Origin: Telopea speciosissima
Taxonomy: Eukaryota > Streptophyta > Magnoliopsida > Proteales > Proteaceae
Length of the DNA stretch: 64,000 bases
Reading direction: 5' to 3'
Assembly (NCBI RefSeq): GCF_018873765.1
Contig: NC_057918.1
Span: forward strand, 10,672,862 to 10,736,861
In this document: positions 37,077-50,589 of the stretch, piece by piece
How the letters are laid out: each line of letters starts with the position of its first letter
Numbering within the stretch: the stretch's first letter is position 1
Program-made: the position numbers and the translations under genes
The notes under the pieces: model-generated
What the model was told of the DNA's origin: nothing
Databases searched by the model: none
The model's input: the letters and a program-made list of their open reading frames with translations, nothing else

Positions 37077-37969
37077 GGAAAAATTTCTAGATCTACTAGA
37101 TTAAAAAAAGAATTACAAAATAAGTGTATTTTAAATTTGTTTTACATCCATAAAATTATATTTTAAAAAGATTTACCCAATCCTCAAATCAGTTAGTTTC
37201 CGTCCTGCCCAAACTACAAACTTCCTAATATACCCTTTGACTCAATTTTTTTCCCAAAAAAAAGCTAAAGATAATGCGTGTAACCGTTTGTATTTAAAAA
37301 AAAAAATAAAACAAAAAACCAAACTGTTTGCATTTAAAAAAAAACCATCGCACAACTTATTGAATTCCCTGTTCTTCATGGACTCCTCTTCTTCTTATCT
37401 CTAGTTGTCTGTGAATGCATCCCTCTCCCCACAACCTCTACAATGAAAAAAAAAAGAAAAAAAAAAGAAATTGTAACAGGGACAAAGAAAGTGAGAGAGA
37501 ACCAATACTCATCGGGACTAATGAAGATGATTATTGAGTGGAAGACGGATAACGAGATAGAGATAAGTGAAGATGATTAGTGAATGAGGGATAAGGAGAT
37601 AGATATAAAGAAGCATTTAACCGACTTCTATTAATCTTTCAAGTTTCTCTATAGAAAAGGGAATTCAATAAATTGTGCAAACGGTGGTTTTTTTTTTTTA
37701 AATGCAAACGGTTTGGTTTTTCTTTTTTTCTTTTTTGTTTTTAATGCAAGCGGTTACACTATTAAGGCATTATCTTTAGCTTTTTTCTTAAGGAAAAAAT
37801 TGAGTCAAAGGGTATATTAGGAACTTTATAGTTTGAGTGGGATGGAAACTAACTGATTTGGAGATTGGGTAAATCTTTTTAATATTTAATTTTATAAATG
37901 TAAAACAAATTTAAAATACACTTATGTTGTAATTCTCTTTTTAATCTAATAGATCTAAGAAATTTTTCC
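37077..37969. mobile_element. MULE-like foldback element with ~300-bp inverted repeats
   Basis: The left arm (37077-~37370) and right arm (~37655-37969) are inverted copies of each other. Outer ends are GGAAAAATTTCT on both sides. Shared inner blocks include CCTTTGACTCAATTTTTT against its complement, and GAATTCCCTGTTC against AAGGGAATTCAAT. A perfect 9-bp duplication, TTTTTTATT, flanks it at 37068-37076 and 37970-37978. A 9-bp TSD with long TIRs is typical of Mutator-like elements. The ~285-bp spacer has no ORF, so the element is non-autonomous. Transcription through it would give a long double-stranded hairpin. Confidence 0.85.
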
Positions 37970-39278
37970 TTTTTTATTTCACGAGGGCGGGATGATAATT
38001 GTAGGCAATCTTATGTTTGGGCGCAGGATCCACACAACCAGTCAGCCCTCTTTGTCTCTTCTCAAAATTAGTTGCCTCCAGAGTCCAGGCTCCAGTTGTG
38101 TGTTGTGTTGTATCCATGAATGATCATTTTTCTGTAATGTTTTAGGTTTAGGCAGTTATCATTTATATGATTCGCAATCACTGGAACGCAAGTTCTCAGC
38201 AAGTATTTGCGTTCCAGAGGATTTCCTTACCACCACTTTCCTACTTCTCAGGAAGTATTCGTCTTCCAGAGGATATGGACCTACCCCTTTCCTATTCCTT
38301 AGGAAGTCAGGAGTTACGAGGCAAAGTCAAACACCCTATTTCCCTCGTAGCTTTGAAATTCCCCCTCTGCTCAACAATAACTCATCTGGCCGGTTTCCAT
38401 GTTCAGTAGAAAAATCTCGTTTCATTGAAGAAGTCAATGAATAACTTAAATGTTCGCCATTCAGGAACATGGGATAATCTGAAGCTTTCTTCGTCAAGGT
38501 GCCTCTCTCTCTCATGTCCTGAGTGTTTTACAAGTGTTGTTATGTGCCACCATTGATTGGCGCTAACAAAATCCTTTTGAGTGCTTCAGGTTGCATTAAA
38601 AGTTAGGGCAGGAAATTGAAATTGATTTAAAAAGGAACAAAGAAACTTTTATAATCATGATTATGTAATCTACTTAAAATTCTTATTGTATTTTGTGATT
38701 ATATTTTTTGGATGTACTTTTTATTTACTTTTCAAATTTAAGGGTTTTGAAATGATTTGGAGTTGGTTACACAATAATATTATGTAATGATAACAAAAGT
38801 TTTCACTCTCATTTTGATTTAATTTCACTTTCCTTCCCTTGATCCTTTAGGAAGGATTGATCAGTGAAATTTTGGAATGTTGTCCGCTAACTGGTTGCGG
38901 CTTGTAATCTGAAGTGTTTCTCTCTCATGCAATTCTTACTCTTTGTCTCATCCTTCTTCCTCTCTCATTGAGGCAAAAAGAGCTCCATAACCTTTTTGTC
39001 GTTTCCCTCGGGCTTATTGTTAAATTCGTTTTATTTTTTGTCTATCATTTGCTATATTTTTTATTAGAGCTGACTTGGGAGTTGCCCCAATCAATGACAA
39101 TTTCTATGTTGCAGGTTCACTAATTGGTTCAACTATATCTAAGGGTGATATCGAGACTCCAATATGGTATAAGTCTTTCTGGAATAAGGGAACAAAAAGT
39201 GGAAATAGTTGGTATTTAGATGCTAGAGTTTTCTAACCTAAGCCACCAAATTATAAAAAGGACAGAAAATTTGCAAAC
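37970..39278. other. Upstream region of the ABCC pseudogene
   Basis: A 51-52-bp tandem duplication lies at 38195-38297 (units begin CTCAG(C/G)AAGTATT and contain TTCCAGAGGAT). An acceptor-like TTGCAG occurs at ~39110 and may belong to an old 5' UTR intron of the transporter. Nothing else was recognised. Confidence 0.5.
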
Positions 39279-42200
39279 ATGGTTGCTTTTGAAGAATCAA
39301 GGAATGATACGAATATCTGCATATTCTTTTCCCAGTCTTCTATAATAATTTTTTTGCATGGGTTTTCTGCTTCTTCACATCTAATTTTGCTATTAGTTTT
39401 ATCCACTTTCTGGGCTTGCAAGAGATGTACGATGCCTACCTTTGAAAATTCAAAACCAATGGTGAAGAAAACATATTTTTTATACTATTGGTCAGTCCTT
39501 ATATCTTGTCTGGGTTTGTCTTTCTGCGATCTTTTACTATTTGTGTCGAACTACCTCTTCGGGTATAAAAATGGTTGGTCTGATCTAAAGTTTGTGGTCC
39601 AATTGGATTTTGCATTCAGAACGCTCACTTGGTTTGTGATCTCTGCTTACTTGCACATTCAGTTTTCTCATTTAAGTGAGCGCAAGTTCCCCATTCTACT
39701 GAGGATTTGGTGGGCCTTCTACTCTCTAATGTCTTGTTCTTATCTTATTATACATCTTGATTTTTATTGGAAACATCTTTCCTTACCATTCCTGCTATGG
39801 GTCTCCGATGCTGTATCCATTATTGCTGTTCTGTTTTTTTATTATGCTGGTTTGCTTGGAAAGGGGCGAGAAGATGAAAATTTTCTTATTTTGAAACCTC
39901 TTTTGAAAATTAGTTCTAGTCGAGACAATGCTGAGGATGGACAAGGATCAAGTGCCAATGAAGAAAGTGTAACTCCTTATGCAAATGCCAATCTTTTTAG
40001 TATTTTTACTTTCGCTTGGATAGGACTTTTGCTTGCACTTGGGTACAAAAGAACACTAGATCTTAAGGATGTTCCTCAACTTTCTAGTTGTGATAGTGCC
40101 AATGCAGTCTTTGCTCGTTTAAAAAATAAACTTGAATCTGATGGTAATGACAGTAATAATGGTTGTCAGGTAAGCACATTCAAGTTGGGAAAGGCATTGA
40201 TTCTCTCAATGTGGAAAGAAATACTATGGACGGCTCTTTTTAATAGTGGATGCATATTGGCTTCTTATGTTGGACCATACCTTATTGATGTCTTTGTTCA
40301 GTATCTCAATAGTCCTCACCAACTAAAATATAAAGGCTATGCACTAGTGTTCATTTTCCTTCTTTCAAAGCTCATAGGTTGCCTCTTAGATAGGCACATG
40401 TCATTTTTATTTCGAAAGATGGCAATTAGAGTCCGTGCTACCTTGTTCACAATAATCTATAACAAGGGTCTCAGACTTTCAAGTCAATCAAAGCAAGGTC
40501 ATACTAGTGGGGTGAACATTAATTTGATGAGTGTTGATGTTGAGAGGATTGGCCTTTTCAGTTGGTACTTGCACGATATATGGAGGGTGCCTCTTCAGGT
40601 CATTCTAGCATTATTGATCTTGTACAAGAGCCTTGGGCTCGCTTCACTTATAGCCTTTGCTGCCATAATGATTATGATGTTAGCAAATGTTCCACTCGGA
40701 AAACTACAAGAAAAATTTCAGGGGGAATTGATGGATTCAAAGGATCGAAGGATGAAGGTAACTTCTGAGGCTTTAAGAAATATAAGGATTCTCAAGCTCC
40801 AGGGTTGGGAGATGAAGTTCTTGGCTAAGATAATTGAGCTCAGGAACTTTGAAACAAGATGGTTACAAAAGGTTACTTTATACATCAGCTATGGTTTCCT
40901 TTATCTTCTTATCTGCTCCTATGTTTGTATCCATGGTTACTTTTGGTTTCTGTGTGCTTATGGGAATTCCGCTAGAGACAGGGAAGATCTTATCTGCACT
41001 TGCAGTATTTGAGATATTGCAAGTGCCCATTTATAATCTCCCAGACATAATCTCCACGACAGTTCAGACTAAAGTTTCCCTAGACAGGATAGCCTCATTC
41101 CTCTGTCTCAATGATCTTCACTCAGATATAGTACATAAGCTTCCAACAAATAGTTCAAAGGTTGTAATTGAGATAGTCAACGGAAATTTCTCTTGGGACA
41201 TTCATTCATCTAATCTTACATTAAAAGATCTTAATTTTCGAGTGTACCATGGTATGAGAGTGGCTGTTTGTGGTTCTGTTGGGTCAGGTAAATCAAGCCT
41301 ACTTTCATGCATATTGGGAGAAGTGCCGAAGGTATCTGGAGCAATTAAATTGAAAGGGACGAAGGCTTATGTTGCACAATCACCTTGGATACAAAGTAGC
41401 AGTATAATAGACAATATATTGTTTGGTAAGGAGATGGATAAGGAAAGGTATGAGATGATTCTTGAAGCATGTTCATTAAAGAAAGACTTAGAATTATGTG
41501 CTTTTGGGGACCAGACTATTGTAGGGGAGAGGGGGATTAACCTTAGTGGTGGGCAGAAACAAAGAATCCAGATTGCATGTGCCTTATACCATGATGCTGA
41601 TATTTATCTTCTTGATGATCCTTTTAGTGCCGTGGATGCTCACACAGGAACTCATCTTTTTAAGGTAGCTTTTCTTTGACCTCTACTGCCAAAGTTTTCT
41701 TTATTGCAATTTCCTTTAATCTATACATCTTTTCGCTAACATCACAATTGTTCACCAAAACAAAATTTGATCTAAAAATTGATATGAAAAATGAAATTAT
41801 GGTTATCTAAACAAAAAATTGAACAATGTATGTTCGTCATAAAACCTATGATTTGACATTACTTATCACTATGAGAAATAGATTATATTAATATAATAAC
41901 TATTTGGCTCTTTTAATTAACTAGAGATTCTTTTTGAGTGCTTAAGTGTAAACATTTTAATTTTTGTGACAGGAATGTTTGTTGGGAATTTTAGGTTCAA
42001 AAACAGTAATTTATGTTACCCATCAAGTAGAGCTTTTACCTTCTGCTGATCTTATCCTGGTGAGAATATACCATCTTTCTTTCTTAACTTCATGTCCCTC
42101 AACCTGGTTTGAAAGGTAATTATTTACCTTCTCTTGTTTTCTAGGTTATGAGAGATGGAAGGATTACTCAAGCAGGAAAGTATGAAGAAATTCTTAGTTC

Positions 42201-42954
42201 AGGAACCCACTTTATGGAATTAGTGGGTTCACATAAGAAAGCTTTGGCAGACCTTAATTCTGTTAAACATGGGGTTGCTTTAGATAATTTAACCAATGGT
42301 GAGAATGACGGTAATATGTTGCATCACGAGAAATCTATTCTAGATGATAAGGAAACAGAACCCAAAAACTACAAAACAGAAAAGCTAGTTGGGTCAGAAG
42401 GGCAACTTGTCCAAGAAGAAAAAAGAGAAAAGGGCAAAGTTAGTCTTTCAGTTTATTGGAAATATGTCACTGCTGCATATAAAGGGGGTTTTGTACCGTT
42501 GATATTGTGGCACAAATTCTTTTTCAGTTTCTCCAAATTGCCAGTAGTTACTGGATGGTGTTAGCTACTCCCGTTTCAGAGGATGTGAGACCTCATGTTA
42601 AAGGATCCACTCTAATTTTTGTTTATGTTGCTTTGACTCTAGGAAGCTCTCTTTGTGTACTTGTAAGGTCCATGCTCATTGTAGCTGCTGGATACAAGAC
42701 AGCCACCCTACTCTTTAACAAAATGCATTTGTGCTTTTTTCGTGCTCCCATGTCATTTTTTGATTCCACTCCGAGTGGAAGGATTCTAAATCGGGTTAGT
42801 AAATATGCTTATTTACTCTTGGGATCCAAATAATGTTGTTTAATCACCATAACAATCAGACTCACTTGAATTTTAAATGAACTGTATTGTTGTATACAGG
42901 CATCCGTAGATCAAAGTGCTGTTGATACCTCTATTCCACATCAAATTGGAGAAT

Positions 42955-43833
42955 TTCTTACCTCAATCTTAGGATTCTTAGGAACTTTTACAGTAATGTC
43001 ACAGGTTGTATGGCAAATGTTAATAGTATTTATTCCAATGATTGTGGCATGCATCTGGTACCAGGTAATTCTATTGCCACTACCACTTTTTATGATTAAA
43101 ATTCCAATGCAAGCTTAGCCATATATTCTCATTTTTTTTAGATAGGTACCTATTCTATGGGGTAAGGAGGGAAGATGAGAATCAGGAGGCTTGAACCCAA
43201 GACCTCCTATTAGAGTGGGCTTTTACACTCTACACCTACCAATTGCGCTAGGCAGTTGTTCTCTATTCCCCATGGTTAACAGGCCATAAAACAATTTGGT
43301 TAAAGCATTGATTGACTCATGTTATGAATTTGCTTTGTTTACACCAAAGTTGATTTAGTGGTGGATGCATATATGTTTGGGTGTGAAAGTGGAGATTTAA
43401 ATCTTAATATTATTCTTGAATTCATGGAGAATATACATAATAAATATGTTTTCCCAATTACACATTTTCTTATCTCAATCATAGGATTCCAAAGAACTAC
43501 TGTAGTAATGTGGTCCATGTGAAAAATGTTAATAGTTCTTATTCTTATGACTATAACATGTATCTGGTACCAGGTAATTCTACCATTTCTCATGATTAAA
43601 TCAAGTTGATCCATATTTTCCCCATAGTTAACATGCCTTAATACAAGTTGGTTCAAGCTTGCTATGATAAGTGAATTTTGAATTTGCTTTGTTTATACTT
43701 CAACATTGATTTTGTGGTAGATGCATATATTCTTGGTTATGAAAATGGTGATTTAAATATCAATATTATTCTTAAATTTATAATTATATATGCAAGAAAT
43801 TCATTTTGCCAATTAGACATTTTCATTTAAATA
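42955..43833 (+). repeat. Intragenic tandem duplication covering part of ABCC exon 4
   Basis: Unit 1 (42955-43464) contains the 3' part of exon 4, its donor site and intron sequence. Unit 2 (43465-~43833) repeats the same order in decayed form. Its exon-like part (43465-43574) still ends in CATCTGGTACCAGGTAATTC but has base changes and a stop. Unit 1 is longer because it alone carries a SINE. Confidence 0.8.
43131..43258 (-). mobile_element. tRNA-derived SINE
   Basis: On the minus strand the head reads GCCTAGCGCAATTGGTAGG (A box) and the B box is GGTCTTGGGTTCAAGCC, like a tRNA. It ends in an A run (T run at 43131-43138 on the plus strand). A short TTCTC flanks both sides. The duplicated unit at ~43616 has the same flanks without the insert, an empty site. 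Confidence 0.75.
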
Positions 43834-44239
43834 ATGGTAGTCTTTCACTTACTAAAATTGTTTGAGAAGAAAGTAACAAATAAGGCCAATGTTATCTATA
43901 AGTGTAAATTGCCCCTAAAGTGACATGGTTGTGCTTTTACTATGCATAAATATTTATATGTGTATTGATAATAATATGGCTTATTAGCTTTGTTGGAAGC
44001 TCTTTCAGTGGGAGCTCATATTAAAGTAAGTTAGTAATAGAAGTCAACAAATAATCAATTATAAATAAATTTTTCATTTTTTCCACAAGCTAAATAAATC
44101 AGTTAATAATTTTAAAAATAAATCAATTGATAATTTTAAAATGATAAATTGGTAAACAATTTTAAATTAATAAATGATGGTTAAGAAATAATTCTTAGTA
44201 GCTAAATGTTAACGATTAAAGGAATGCCAATTGTTCATG

Positions 44240-44500
44240 ATAAATTATGAGAGAGCCGTTTGAGGTGGCATGGCCATGTGCAAAGGAGGCCTGAGGATGT
44301 TCCTGTACCGAGGAGTGATTTGATCCAGATTGAAGGAACTAAACAAGCCAGGGGTAGTCCTAACATAATCATAGGAGTAGTGTTGAGGAAAGACATGCAT
44401 AGCCTAGGTTTGTTTCATGTATGATTTCAAATAGAGCTGATTGGAGAGCAAAGATCCATGTAGCTGACCCCATTTAATTGGGATAACATTGTGTTGTTGA
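44240..44500 (+). mobile_element. 3' end of an RTE-clade LINE, decayed
   Basis: The frame reads LRWHGHVQRRPEDVPV, then IEGTKQARG and RKDMHSLGL, matching the conserved C-terminal end of plant RTE reverse-transcriptase ORFs. It is followed by GCTGACCCCATTTAATTGGG and TTG repeats, the usual 3' end. Stops and substitutions show it is dead. It sits in the large intron 43065-45618 of the ABCC pseudogene, and the remainder of that intron is unassigned. Confidence 0.75.
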
Positions 44501-47304
44501 AAGGAATGTCCATTGTAATGCTTAACTAAGAGTCTTATCTTAGTGGTCTAACAATTTCAGGTCTTGTGGAGGGCTGCTTTAGTAAACCAACTATTGGATT
44601 AGTCATGTGTCAAGTTTTGGATCCAATCTCCCTTGATATGCTCCACCATGTTTGGACTTCTACCCCTATATGTTCAATGGTTAAATTGAAATTGTCCGAA
44701 GTTGCGAAAGTTGAATTCTCAACCAACCAGTGCTCAAATATGATAGATGGATAGGTGGTGATTTGGAAAACCCACATCAACCAAAATTTGAGCCCCAATG
44801 GAATTTATGCACTCAAGAGAAGCCTATCTAGGTGGACAACGGAGAGACCAAATGCCGCATTATTAGAGAATTAATAGTTTTCAATTGGAGTTCTTCTTCC
44901 TTCCTTCCTTTCCATATTTATTTTCCACTTCCCTTCTTTCTTTCATCTTTTGTTCACATTCCTATTTCTTTCCTAAGTGAAGCATTTGGGCTATGCTCTC
45001 TACTAAGCATACAAAAGCATTGCACCTTATCTATTTGTCTATGTTGTATTTTATGCTAAACTGCTTATTCATGTTCTTTTGGTGACAATGAATAAGGTAC
45101 TACGTCATGTCCATAATTAGCAAAGTTAGATTTGGAGAAAAATTGGATAGGACACATGCGTTCATTAATTGAATATGAAATTTGATAATATAAATAAAAA
45201 TTTGGTAAAAAAATAATGTTACCACAAATTTCAGATACAGTTACATTTATGTTTAGTAAATTTTTTATTAAAGAATTTGAGGATAGAAATTTCATAATAT
45301 AATCAACCTACAATAAATGTATATAATTCACTCAACATCTAATAAAGATAGAAATTTGAACCATTCAAAATAGAATAGTTGAAGTAAATAGAACAGAATG
45401 ATATATTTGCCTACAATTTCATCCATGATGATGGTGTCATTATTCACCATCTAAATGTAAGCAACTCATTAAGGGATTCCTTATAAATAAAATAAAAAAA
45501 ACCATATATCATTTTCTCATAACCATACATTTTATTTTTTGGGTAATTACACAATTATATATTCATTACACATTTTTTACATTGTACATGATTTCCTTAT
45601 GAACTTTTTGATTTGTAGCAATATTGTAGATCTACAACACGAGAACTAACACGGCTGGCCAGTGTATGTCAAGCTCCAATTATACAACATTTTTCTGAAT
45701 CTAGCTTAGGTTCAACCACAATCAAGTGCTTTAATCAAGAAGAGAGGTTTATGGATACAAACCTCAAGCTGGTGGATGGGTATTCCCGACCCAAATTTCA
45801 TATATCTGGTGCAACGGAGTGGTTATTTTTCCGCATGGATATGTTTACATGCATCACTTATGCCATATCTTTGATTTTCTTGATCTCAGTACCAAAAGGA
45901 GTACTTAGTCCTGGTAAAAAGTTGAACTTTATATCTTATAAATTATTCCTTTAGGGAAACCATTGATTGCTCACAAGAAAGCGTGATTTTGAATTTATTT
46001 TATTTTCTATTCTCTTGTGAAGGTGTTGTGGGTTTAGCAGTCACATATGGACTTAGTTTCAGTATGCATGGGATCATATGGGATCTTAGCATACTTGAGA
46101 ATAAAATAATATCCGTTGAGAGAATATTGCAGTACGCCTGCATCCCTAGTGAACCCCCTCTATTTGTAGAAGAAAATCAGCCAGGTAGTGAATGGCCATC
46201 AAACGGGAAAGTTGATATTGTTGATCTGCAGGTAATCTCCAATCTAGATTCCTCATGTCTATTCATCCTTACTTATTTCCTTGTCTTCTAAAATAGAACC
46301 TTTGAAGCCAAATGTTGTTGGACAGTTCTTCATGCTCTATTGAAATTTTACTAAGCTTCATGATTTGATTATTTAATATGCATGTAGGTCCGGTATGCCC
46401 CGCACCTTCCTCTTGTTTTGCGAGGTCTCACATGTACTTTCCCCGAAAGGATGAAGATTGGCATCGTTGGGCGAACGGGAAGTGGTAAATCAACTCTTGT
46501 GCAAGCTCTCTTTCGAATGTTTGAACCTGCAGCCGGTCAGATTTGGATAGATGGTATCAACATCTCTAAGATTGGTTTTCATGATTTGCGGTAGAGATTG
46601 AGCATCATCCCACAAGACCCAACAATGTTTGAGGGGACTCTAAGAAACAATCTTGACCCACTGGAAGAGTACACTGAAGAACAGATCTGAGAGGTGATAA
46701 TTATTTTTTTTATTTGATGAATGATCTTTAATCAATGACAAAGATAGGTTAGACATATCTTTTGATTATTGATGATACACATGCAAAACAAACACATCAC
46801 CATTGACTTGTTGAGAGATGATTCATATGAACTCTTTTCTAGTGGTCGTCTTCTTTTTATTTTTTTATTTAACTTTTGAATCCTTTCTGTTGAGATATTG
46901 GAATCATTCCATTGATACATTGGTTAACAACTTTCTTGTTCATTCATCTTTTGTTTAGCTGATCTTTAATGATCACATTTATGTCATCTTGAATAATCAA
47001 GCAATGTGGTAAGTTGACATGGACTTCTTGTTGCCATAGGCTTTAGACAAATGCCACATCGGTGATGAAGTTAGAAAGAAGGAAGGGAAGCTTGATTCTG
47101 CAGGTTGGTTTCCTCTCATATTCACTTTATACAAGAGTTTCTTAATATCAATTTGTCCATGCACAACACAATCCTTCCAAAATTATATTCTTACTATAAG
47201 TACATCTAACTTCTAGTGTACAACCCAACCTTTCAGCCCCCAAACCCCTTTTCTAACAAAAAAAGTAAGAGAGGAAAAGTTTATGAGAACAGGATCTCAA
47301 ATAA

Positions 47305-47475
<171 letters not shown>

Positions 47476-48054
47476 TAAACACTCAGGAAACACTTCTCAG
47501 GATCTACTGTCATCACAATTGCACATAGGATAACATCAATTCTTGATATCGATATGGTCCTCCTTCTTGATAACGGTTAGTATCTAGTAATTAGTACCCC
47601 AATCAAATGGGCTTAGTTGTGCATGGTAATATGTTTTCTCATCCTTTTATAGTGCTTGCCTAATTAGGTTGACATATGCCTTCTTATCTTAAGCAGGCCT
47701 TGTATTGGAATATGATTCCCCAGCCAAATTGCTAGAGATCAAGTCTTCATCATTTGCAAAGCTTGTTAAGGAATATACTCAAAGATGTAGTTCCTAGTTT
47801 TGGAAAGGCTAAATAAGTGGAGTTTTGAATGTTCAAATGTAAGTAGGTTGCATTAAATTGAGGTGCTTTGCTATTTTGAGTATGACAAAATTTTGTTACA
47901 AGATCGAGGCATTTTAAAATCATTTGATTTGGCATTTAGTTGAATTATTGAGGGTTGAAAAGAAGATGACAGAGGGGAGAAATCCTTTATCGATACGTGT
48001 CTATAAACCTTAGGAGAAATTTTAGTAGTACAATGGTATGTTTAATGCGCCACA

Positions 48055-49085
48055 AATATCTACCTTAGGGGACATTGGATAGAACTGAAATTTTGTAGAA
48101 AAATAGAGCCCAAGGTTTCCTATTCACATGTGAAGTTATAACCAAAATGGAATTGGCCAAGTTGCAAAATAAATCTTTGAAAAATCAGTGAAAATGTAAT
48201 GTTTTTAAAAAAGAAATGGCTGGTGAAAATATAGTGAATATGCTACTACATGGGAGTGTATATGCTTGAATCTGAGACTAAAATTTGACATGGCCAACCC
48301 TTGTCCATTTTCTAAGTATCCATGCAGTCAAAATTGCCATATCACCTTTCTATGTGGCAAAACTTGGTGTTGTTCTATTTATAGCCTCTAGAACCTTCCA
48401 ATAAAAAAAACTTTCACCATAAACATCTAAAATAGAAAAATTTCTTGCTTCTATATTAGACATCTTAATTTATCTAGTACCAAATCTCTTTGAATAACAA
48501 TTGTGTTATCTTTTCTAGTTGTTCTTAACATTTCTTGCTATGATTAAATTTATAAGTTTTCCCTCTCAAAGTTTCCCTTCCATGGTCATGCATTCTGATT
48601 CAAAAGTCTCAAAATTGGTTTCTAAAGCGGCAATTTGAATTGTTCCTAGAGAAAACCACATGGGAGGTTATTCTAACCCTCCAAAACATGTGGTTTAGGT
48701 TCTTAACAAAAAGATGTGTCCTTAACTAAATAAAATTTCGGGACATCCACCTTTTGATTTATGTATTTTTGTTCCTAAAAATTTCTAGCATCCCAATTTT
48801 TAGTAAGTCAAGAATGTCAGAAGAACTAAGTGATCTATAACCTTCTAAATGGGTAAGGTTTGGTTCCCTTTTGATGAACATGCATCTCTTGAGTATCCTT
48901 TTCTTGTTTTCGTTTACAATTTTGGGTAGGAAATACTTGTTGAATTCACAACATTTCGGATTGTATGTCATATGTTATCGTTTATTGGGTGTAGTTGTAA
49001 AAGTAAACTTAATAATTTGATTGTTATCTATATTTTCCTTAAATAACTTTTTTACGCTATAAATGCCTTTCTTTGGTGCATAGGG
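48055..49085. repeat. Dispersed ~1-kb repeat, copy B
   Basis: Homologous in the same order to 33650-34680, ending at the same GGTGCATAGG. The rest of 47798-50189 holds the ABCC 3' flank, a short (TG)n at ~49133 and AT-rich sequence with no recognised gene. Confidence 0.65.
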
Positions 49086-50189
49086 GCTCTGGTAGTCGGA
49101 GTAAAACGTGAATTTTATTATAGATAGTTTGTGCGTGTGTGTGTGTGAAATGATGCCTGAGCCAACAGAAAAATTTATTAAATAATATATTTCTAAGTCT
49201 CCTTTGTCTTTAGAAAAAACCTAAAAAAAGAGTTGCCAGCTAGATTGTATTTAGGATCCATATTCATTTTCTTTTAAAAGTCTCCATTTGAACTAGTCCG
49301 ATCGTGATATTGGGTGAAATTGGGTGCAAGTAAAATTACGATCCGAGAAGGTGTTATTTACCCCAGTCTGCTCAGTTAAACCGGTCTTCCATATCACTTG
49401 GCAATTTTGTTTTAAGTAATAATAATTTCTAAACTATTCCAAAAAAAAAATAAAAAAAATTCTAAACTAAGCACATACCAAAAATGTAAACACCCCAAAA
49501 GGCAAGAATTCAACATTTAAAATACATGTTCTAATTATAAAGTTTGGAAACTTAACAAAGATTTTGTTGCGCTACTAAAGAAAAGTAAGAAAATTCATTA
49601 CAAATCTAAATCTACCTAATAAGGGTAAGATCTTACCTCAATCCAGCTATGCTACATAGGCTCTGTTTGGTTGCATGGGGAACATAAAGTTTTTATGTTA
49701 AGTGAAATTATTTCCAAAGGTAAATAATTTTAGGTGTTTGGTTGCCAGGGGATTGTTTTTCCCATGGAGAATAAATTTCACTTTTCAAATAACATTGCAA
49801 TTTTTATTTCCCGACAAAAAATACAAGTAAATTCAAAACCCTGGGATTCTCGACTGAAATATCAAAACCTCTGAAGACTTGGAGAAGCTTAAGGTTTTAA
49901 CCTCTCTGAAGGCGCTGGTTCTTTCTCTCTTGACATCGAAGCTTGGAAGATTGAGAATGTGTTGGCTCTCTCTCTGAGAAGCTCATAAGGCACTAGTTCT
50001 CTTTCTGTGTGAGTAGCTTGGAACCTCTGAGCATGGCTGGTTGATGTAGATCCCACGACTGACTAGAAGAAGAACCAAGGCCCATCGAACCATCTCTAGA
50101 TGGACCAGAATTGGACCAGATCGAGCCAGCCCAGCAGGTCTTCTAGAAGGGTCAAGAAAAAGAGGTCAAAATACTGTTCACATGAACAG

Positions 50190-50589
50190 TGTCACAACCC
50201 ATATTTGTCTTGTGTGGGGATGCTTTTTACAAGATCTTGGGGGCCCATCAAGTGGAGAAAGCTTCTATCCTAATGCTGCCATAGTTTAGTTTCTATTTTC
50301 AGTTTATATTAGGTAGTTTCTAATTTATATTAATTTCTAATTTGCTTATCTTTGCATGTTTAGAAGGCTGAGTTATAAAGCCTTTAGTAGTTTCTATTTT
50401 CATTAAGTTTCTAATTTCCATTAGTTGCTAAGTTTGTCAAGTTGCTATTTTTTTTCAAGTTTCTAATTTTGTAAGCTAGCTTACTTCATTAAACAGGCAG
50501 CCCCTTATTGTAATAGTTAGACAGAATTAATGAATGAAATTTTGAGGCATTCTTACACTTGATTATGGGAGTAAAACCCCTGTTCAACA
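50190..50589 (+). mobile_element. Probable LTR of a second retrotransposon
   Basis: Begins TGTCACAACCC and ends TTCAACA, with a TATA-like GTTATAAAG near 50372 and a degenerate primer-binding site GCTGGTATAGG directly after. About 400 bp. No second LTR was found in the window, so the boundaries rest on motif fit only. Confidence 0.4.

Noticed and set aside
43131-43258. A true tRNA gene
   Set aside because: The tRNA-like head has A and B boxes but no intact acceptor stem, and it continues into a SINE body with an A tail.
43339-43656. Minus-strand ORF of 105 codons in ABCC intron 4
   Set aside because: It lies on the antisense of the decayed exon-4 duplicate. No recognised protein.
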